DNA of 8,364 bases. It comes from Dictyoglomota bacterium (GTDB lineage Bacteria > Dictyoglomota > Dictyoglomia > Dictyoglomales > Dictyoglomaceae). The position numbers and the translations under genes were made by a program. The notes below the pieces were generated by a model that saw only the letters and a list, made by a program, of their open reading frames with translations, was not told the DNA's origin and searched no databases. The stretch spans positions 1-8,364 of the forward strand of contig JAKOUL010000098.1 in assembly GCA_029776735.1 (NCBI GenBank). The letters are read 5' to 3'. Positions 5,893 to 8,364 of the stretch are shown here, one piece after another; position 1 is the stretch's first letter; every line of letters starts with the position of its first letter.

Positions 5893-7322
5893 AAAAATAT
5901 AGAAGTTTAATACTTCTTTTTATTGGGATAATCCTATATGTACTTTCATATCCCCCTTTTAATCTTTCCTTCCTTATCTTTTTTTCCTTAGTGCCTTTAT
6001 TCCTTCTTATTCCTGAGATCAATACAAAAGAGGCTTTTATCTTTGGATTCCTATATGGATTTGGATTCAACGGAATAAATTTTTACTGGATACCAAGTCT
6101 TATATCCCATTTTACTCCTTTAATCGTCGGCATTTTAGTAAATCTTCTTCTTATATCTTACCTCTCCCTTTATTATGGGATATTTCTCTGGGCAGTAAAG
6201 AAAAAAGAAGATTCTATACTCTTTCCCGCCTTTCTTATGGTATTGATCCAGTGGATAAGGGCTCATGGACCCTTGGCTTTCAATTGGGGATCCTTTGGGG
6301 AACCATTGGTACACATACCCTCTCTTTTACAGTGGGCAAGTATATTTGGAGAGTTAGGACTTACCTTCTTAGTAGTGATTGTTAATGTGCTTATTGCAAG
6401 GCATAGATCTTTAAATAATACAAAAAAGGTTTTAGGAATCATTTCACTCCTTCTCATATTTCTTATAGGGAACTTTATGATAGAAAAAGAAGAAGATATT
6501 TACTGGAGAGTAGGAGCTGTACAAGGAAATTATGATAGCTTTTCAAAGGTATTTGACCTAAATATTGCAGAACAGCTTGAAGTCCACCGAGATCTTACTC
6601 TAAAACTTCCAAAAAATTTAGATCTTATTGTATGGGCAGAAAGTGTCCTCTTTTATCCATTAAATCAAGCCCCTAATTATATAAAAGAGATCAGAGTACT
6701 TACAGAAGAGATGAACTCACCTATATTGCTTGGTGCCTTAGAGACCAGAGGTACAAATACATACAATTCTGCTTATCTTTTCAAAAAGAATGGGGAATAT
6801 GAGATTCACAGAAAATCACAGCTTGTACCCTTTGTTGAAGAGATACCATTTCCTTTTAACTATATATTACCAGAGTATTTCAAAAGACTTATTGGAAACT
6901 ATGGAAAGGATTCAAAATATTATTCCTTAAGCTTAGAAGATAGAAAAATAGGAGTGCTTATATGTTTTGAATCTCTATTCTCTGATTTAGGAAGGGCTCT
7001 TTCCCAAGATAAAAGTGACCTTTTAGTAGTTATAACTAATGATGGATGGTTTCAGGGAACACCTGCAGTGTACCAGCACAAAAACCAGTCTCTTATTCGG
7101 GCAGTAGAAAATAGACTACCATTGGTACAAGTAGCAAATACCGGAATAACCTTTTTTGCAGATCCATATGGTAGAATTATAAATGAAAGTAAAGAGGGAG
7201 AAAAAGACGTATATGTGGGCTTTCTTCCCAAGAAAGGTTCTTCCATATATAGTGTAGTGGGAGATCTGCCTATATTTTTAGCATTTATCATTTTTCTTCT
7301 TTTTAAGATAAGGAGACCATGA
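5880..7322 (+). CDS. lnt: Apolipoprotein N-acyltransferase
   Basis: Lnt is an inner-membrane enzyme that adds the third acyl chain to the N-terminal cysteine of lipoproteins, the last step of lipoprotein maturation in diderms. The 480 residues show the expected two parts. A membrane region (about 8-200) includes the conserved stretches YPPFNLSFLIFFSLVPLF, FGFLYGFGFNGINFYW and FNWGSFGEPL. A carbon-nitrogen hydrolase domain (about 208-450) follows, and a last membrane helix (462-476) ends the protein. The catalytic triad is intact by comparison with E. coli Glu267, Lys335 and Cys387: Glu254 in VWAES, Lys312 in RKSQLVPFVEEIPF, Cys362 in LICFES. The supporting Glu320 and Glu364 are also present, while the residue after the catalytic Cys is Phe instead of Tyr. 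TNDGWF and QHKNQSLIRAVENRLPLVQVA match the family C-terminal half. The start overlaps the lipoprotein gene by 13 bp, and the stop overlaps lptC as ATGA, so the genes are translationally coupled. Presence of lnt argues for an outer membrane. Confidence 0.96.
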   Translation: MDQIKKYRSLILLFIGIILYVLSYPPFNLSFLIFFSLVPLFLLIPEINTKEAFIFGFLYGFGFNGINFYWIPSLISHFTPLIVGILVNLLLISYLSLYYGIFLWAVKKKEDSILFPAFLMVLIQWIRAHGPLAFNWGSFGEPLVHIPSLLQWASIFGELGLTFLVVIVNVLIARHRSLNNTKKVLGIISLLLIFLIGNFMIEKEEDIYWRVGAVQGNYDSFSKVFDLNIAEQLEVHRDLTLKLPKNLDLIVWAESVLFYPLNQAPNYIKEIRVLTEEMNSPILLGALETRGTNTYNSAYLFKKNGEYEIHRKSQLVPFVEEIPFPFNYILPEYFKRLIGNYGKDSKYYSLSLEDRKIGVLICFESLFSDLGRALSQDKSDLLVVITNDGWFQGTPAVYQHKNQSLIRAVENRLPLVQVANTGITFFADPYGRIINESKEGEKDVYVGFLPKKGSSIYSVVGDLPIFLAFIIFLLFKIRRP

Positions 7323-7867
7323 AGAAGACTCTTATAGCAGGAATATTAGTATTTGTTTTTCTTGCCCTTTGGGGAGCAAGTTACTATGTATTTCCTCCTG
7401 AAAAGGTTGTGGAAACTCCTACTACGCTGCAAAAACCAGGAGTATTTGCCACAAAAACCCATTTTAAAGGAAGAGATCAGGGGAATTTGAGTTGGGAGCT
7501 TTCCTCTGATAAATTAAATATTGATCTATCATACAAACATTTTAACTTTGAAGGAAATGTAGAAGGTAAAGTATTTAGAAATAACAAATTATCCCTACAA
7601 GTGAAATCAGAAAAGATGGAGATTGATACTACTAAACAAGTATTAAAGATACCTACAAAACTAAGCTTTACTACCGAAGATGGATTTGTGGGAGAGGCAC
7701 CTCAAGGGGTTTGGTACTTTGATTCTGGAGAATTTATTGCGGAAAATGGTAGAGTAAAATTTGAAAAGATAGGTGAATTCAAAGCAGAAGCAGATATATT
7801 TAGATTTTCTACCCAAGAAGGGAGAGCAGACTTTGAAGGAAATGTGGTTATTGAAACTTCATTTTGA
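7319..7867 (+). CDS. lptC: LptC-like LPS export protein
   Basis: LptC is an inner-membrane-anchored periplasmic protein that receives lipopolysaccharide from the LptBFG transporter and passes it to LptA. The 182-residue product has one N-terminal membrane segment (about 4-24, with KK before it) and a periplasmic part of short alternating beta strands, as in the LptC/OstA jellyroll. Examples are VFATKTHFKG (42-51), NFEGNVEGKVF (76-86), LQVKSEKMEIDTTKQVL (93-109) and GRADFEGNVVIE (168-179). The length is close to E. coli LptC (about 190). Identification rests on topology, fold-like pattern and position directly before an OstA-like gene, because LptC sequences diverge strongly. The start is clear: AGGAG at 7311-7315 and an ATGA overlap with the lnt stop. 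Its own stop lies next to the Shine-Dalgarno of the next gene. LptB, LptF and LptG are not in view. Confidence 0.8.
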   Translation: MKKTLIAGILVFVFLALWGASYYVFPPEKVVETPTTLQKPGVFATKTHFKGRDQGNLSWELSSDKLNIDLSYKHFNFEGNVEGKVFRNNKLSLQVKSEKMEIDTTKQVLKIPTKLSFTTEDGFVGEAPQGVWYFDSGEFIAENGRVKFEKIGEFKAEADIFRFSTQEGRADFEGNVVIETSF

Positions 7868-7881
7868 GGAGGTATTTTGAT

Positions 7882-8364
7882 ATGAAAAATATGAAAAGGA
7901 TCATATCACTTTTTATAGTTATACTTTTTATCTTTTCCATGAGCTTTTCCCAGACCAAGAAAAGCTCTGTGAAAATCACTGCTCAAAAGATATCCTATGA
8001 CTACGGAAAAAAGACCACAAGGGCAGAGGGAAATGTATTAGTAATATATAAACCAGGAGAAGAGGATGAGACAAGAATTACAGCTACATTGGTTTTTTAT
8101 AACCAAGATACTAATGTGGTAGAAGTACCTGGAAAGGTTAATATCGTTCAAAAAGATCTCTCCATCACGGGTGAAAATCTAAAGGCTGATTTGAAAAAAG
8201 AAGTCTTAGACCTTAAAAAAGATGTAAATGTTATTCTTCAGCGGAAAACCGGGGAAAAGACTGAAACAACTAAGCTCTCTGCCCAGAGCATGAACTACTC
8301 TCTAAAGACAAACTCTGGGACTCTAATAGGAGGAGTAAAGATTGAAAGAGAAGACTTAATGGTT
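7882..8364 (+). CDS. lptA: LptA/OstA-like periplasmic LPS transport protein (3' end outside the window)
   Basis: LptA forms the periplasmic bridge that carries lipopolysaccharide between LptC and the outer-membrane LptD. The visible 161 residues begin with a signal peptide (MKNMKR, then a hydrophobic core to about 20, probable cleavage after SFS at 21-23). Four similar beta units follow, starting near residues 32 (ITAQKISYDY), 66 (ITATLVFYNQ), 95 (ITGENLKADL) and 132 (LSAQSMNYSL), each ending in a strand such as GNVLVIY, GKVNIVQ, DVNVILQ or GGVKIER. This repeat is typical of OstA/LptA beta-jellyrolls. The reading frame is still open at the window edge, so the protein could be a plain LptA or the N-terminal part of a longer OstA-like or LptD-like protein. 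The start is firm: GAGGAGGT (7866-7873) overlaps the lptC stop and lies 8 bases upstream of the ATG at 7882; a second ATG at 7891 is too far. Confidence 0.85.
   Translation, partial: MKNMKRIISLFIVILFIFSMSFSQTKKSSVKITAQKISYDYGKKTTRAEGNVLVIYKPGEEDETRITATLVFYNQDTNVVEVPGKVNIVQKDLSITGENLKADLKKEVLDLKKDVNVILQRKTGEKTETTKLSAQSMNYSLKTNSGTLIGGVKIEREDLMV

Noticed and set aside
1..8364. CRISPR arrays, insertion sequences, transposase or integrase genes, toxin-antitoxin or defence genes
   Set aside because: No spaced direct repeats, terminal inverted repeats or matching protein families were seen on either strand.

Overview
The window is low-GC DNA (by eye about one third G+C), with AGA/AGG arginine codons, tightly packed genes and strong Shine-Dalgarno sites. 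It encodes a diderm envelope toolkit: O-antigen-ligase-like protein, glycosyltransferases, apolipoprotein N-acyltransferase, LptC and LptA. This fits a thermophilic, low-GC diderm such as Dictyoglomus. That assignment is an inference from protein character and was not checked by any search.

Layout. (1) 1-2303, plus strand: a membrane protein of the O-antigen ligase/polymerase family overlaps by 11 bp a GT-B (GT4) glycosyltransferase. (2) 2240-3133, minus strand: a GT-A (GT2) glycosyltransferase converges on the GT4 gene, and their 3' ends overlap by 64 bp. (3) 3134-3385: a 252-bp intergenic region with a divergent promoter for the GT2 gene, a candidate promoter and LacI-type operator facing fucI, and a short piece of reading frame that looks like the C-terminus of a LacI-family repressor. 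(4) 3386-5191: a full-length L-fucose isomerase with no other fucose-pathway gene in view. (5) 5192-5328: a short gap with an unused Shine-Dalgarno, a possible broken reading frame and a candidate promoter. (6) 5329 to the window end: an unrecognised lipoprotein, lnt, lptC and the first 161 codons of an lptA/OstA-like gene, overlapping or closely spaced as one operon.

How the genes work together. The first three genes would build or attach surface polysaccharide. The last four handle outer-envelope biogenesis: Lnt completes lipoprotein acylation, LptC and LptA carry lipopolysaccharide (or a similar glycolipid) across the periplasm, and the lipoprotein is presumably a Lnt substrate of unknown role. 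fucI is a catabolic gene sitting between these two envelope blocks. It seems to have lost its repressor gene while keeping a repressor-type operator.

I do not see a clearly new defence, mobile or RNA-based system. The points most worth a second look are the decayed LacI regulator and operator in front of fucI, the unknown lipoprotein coupled to lnt, and the overlapping convergent glycosyltransferase genes.
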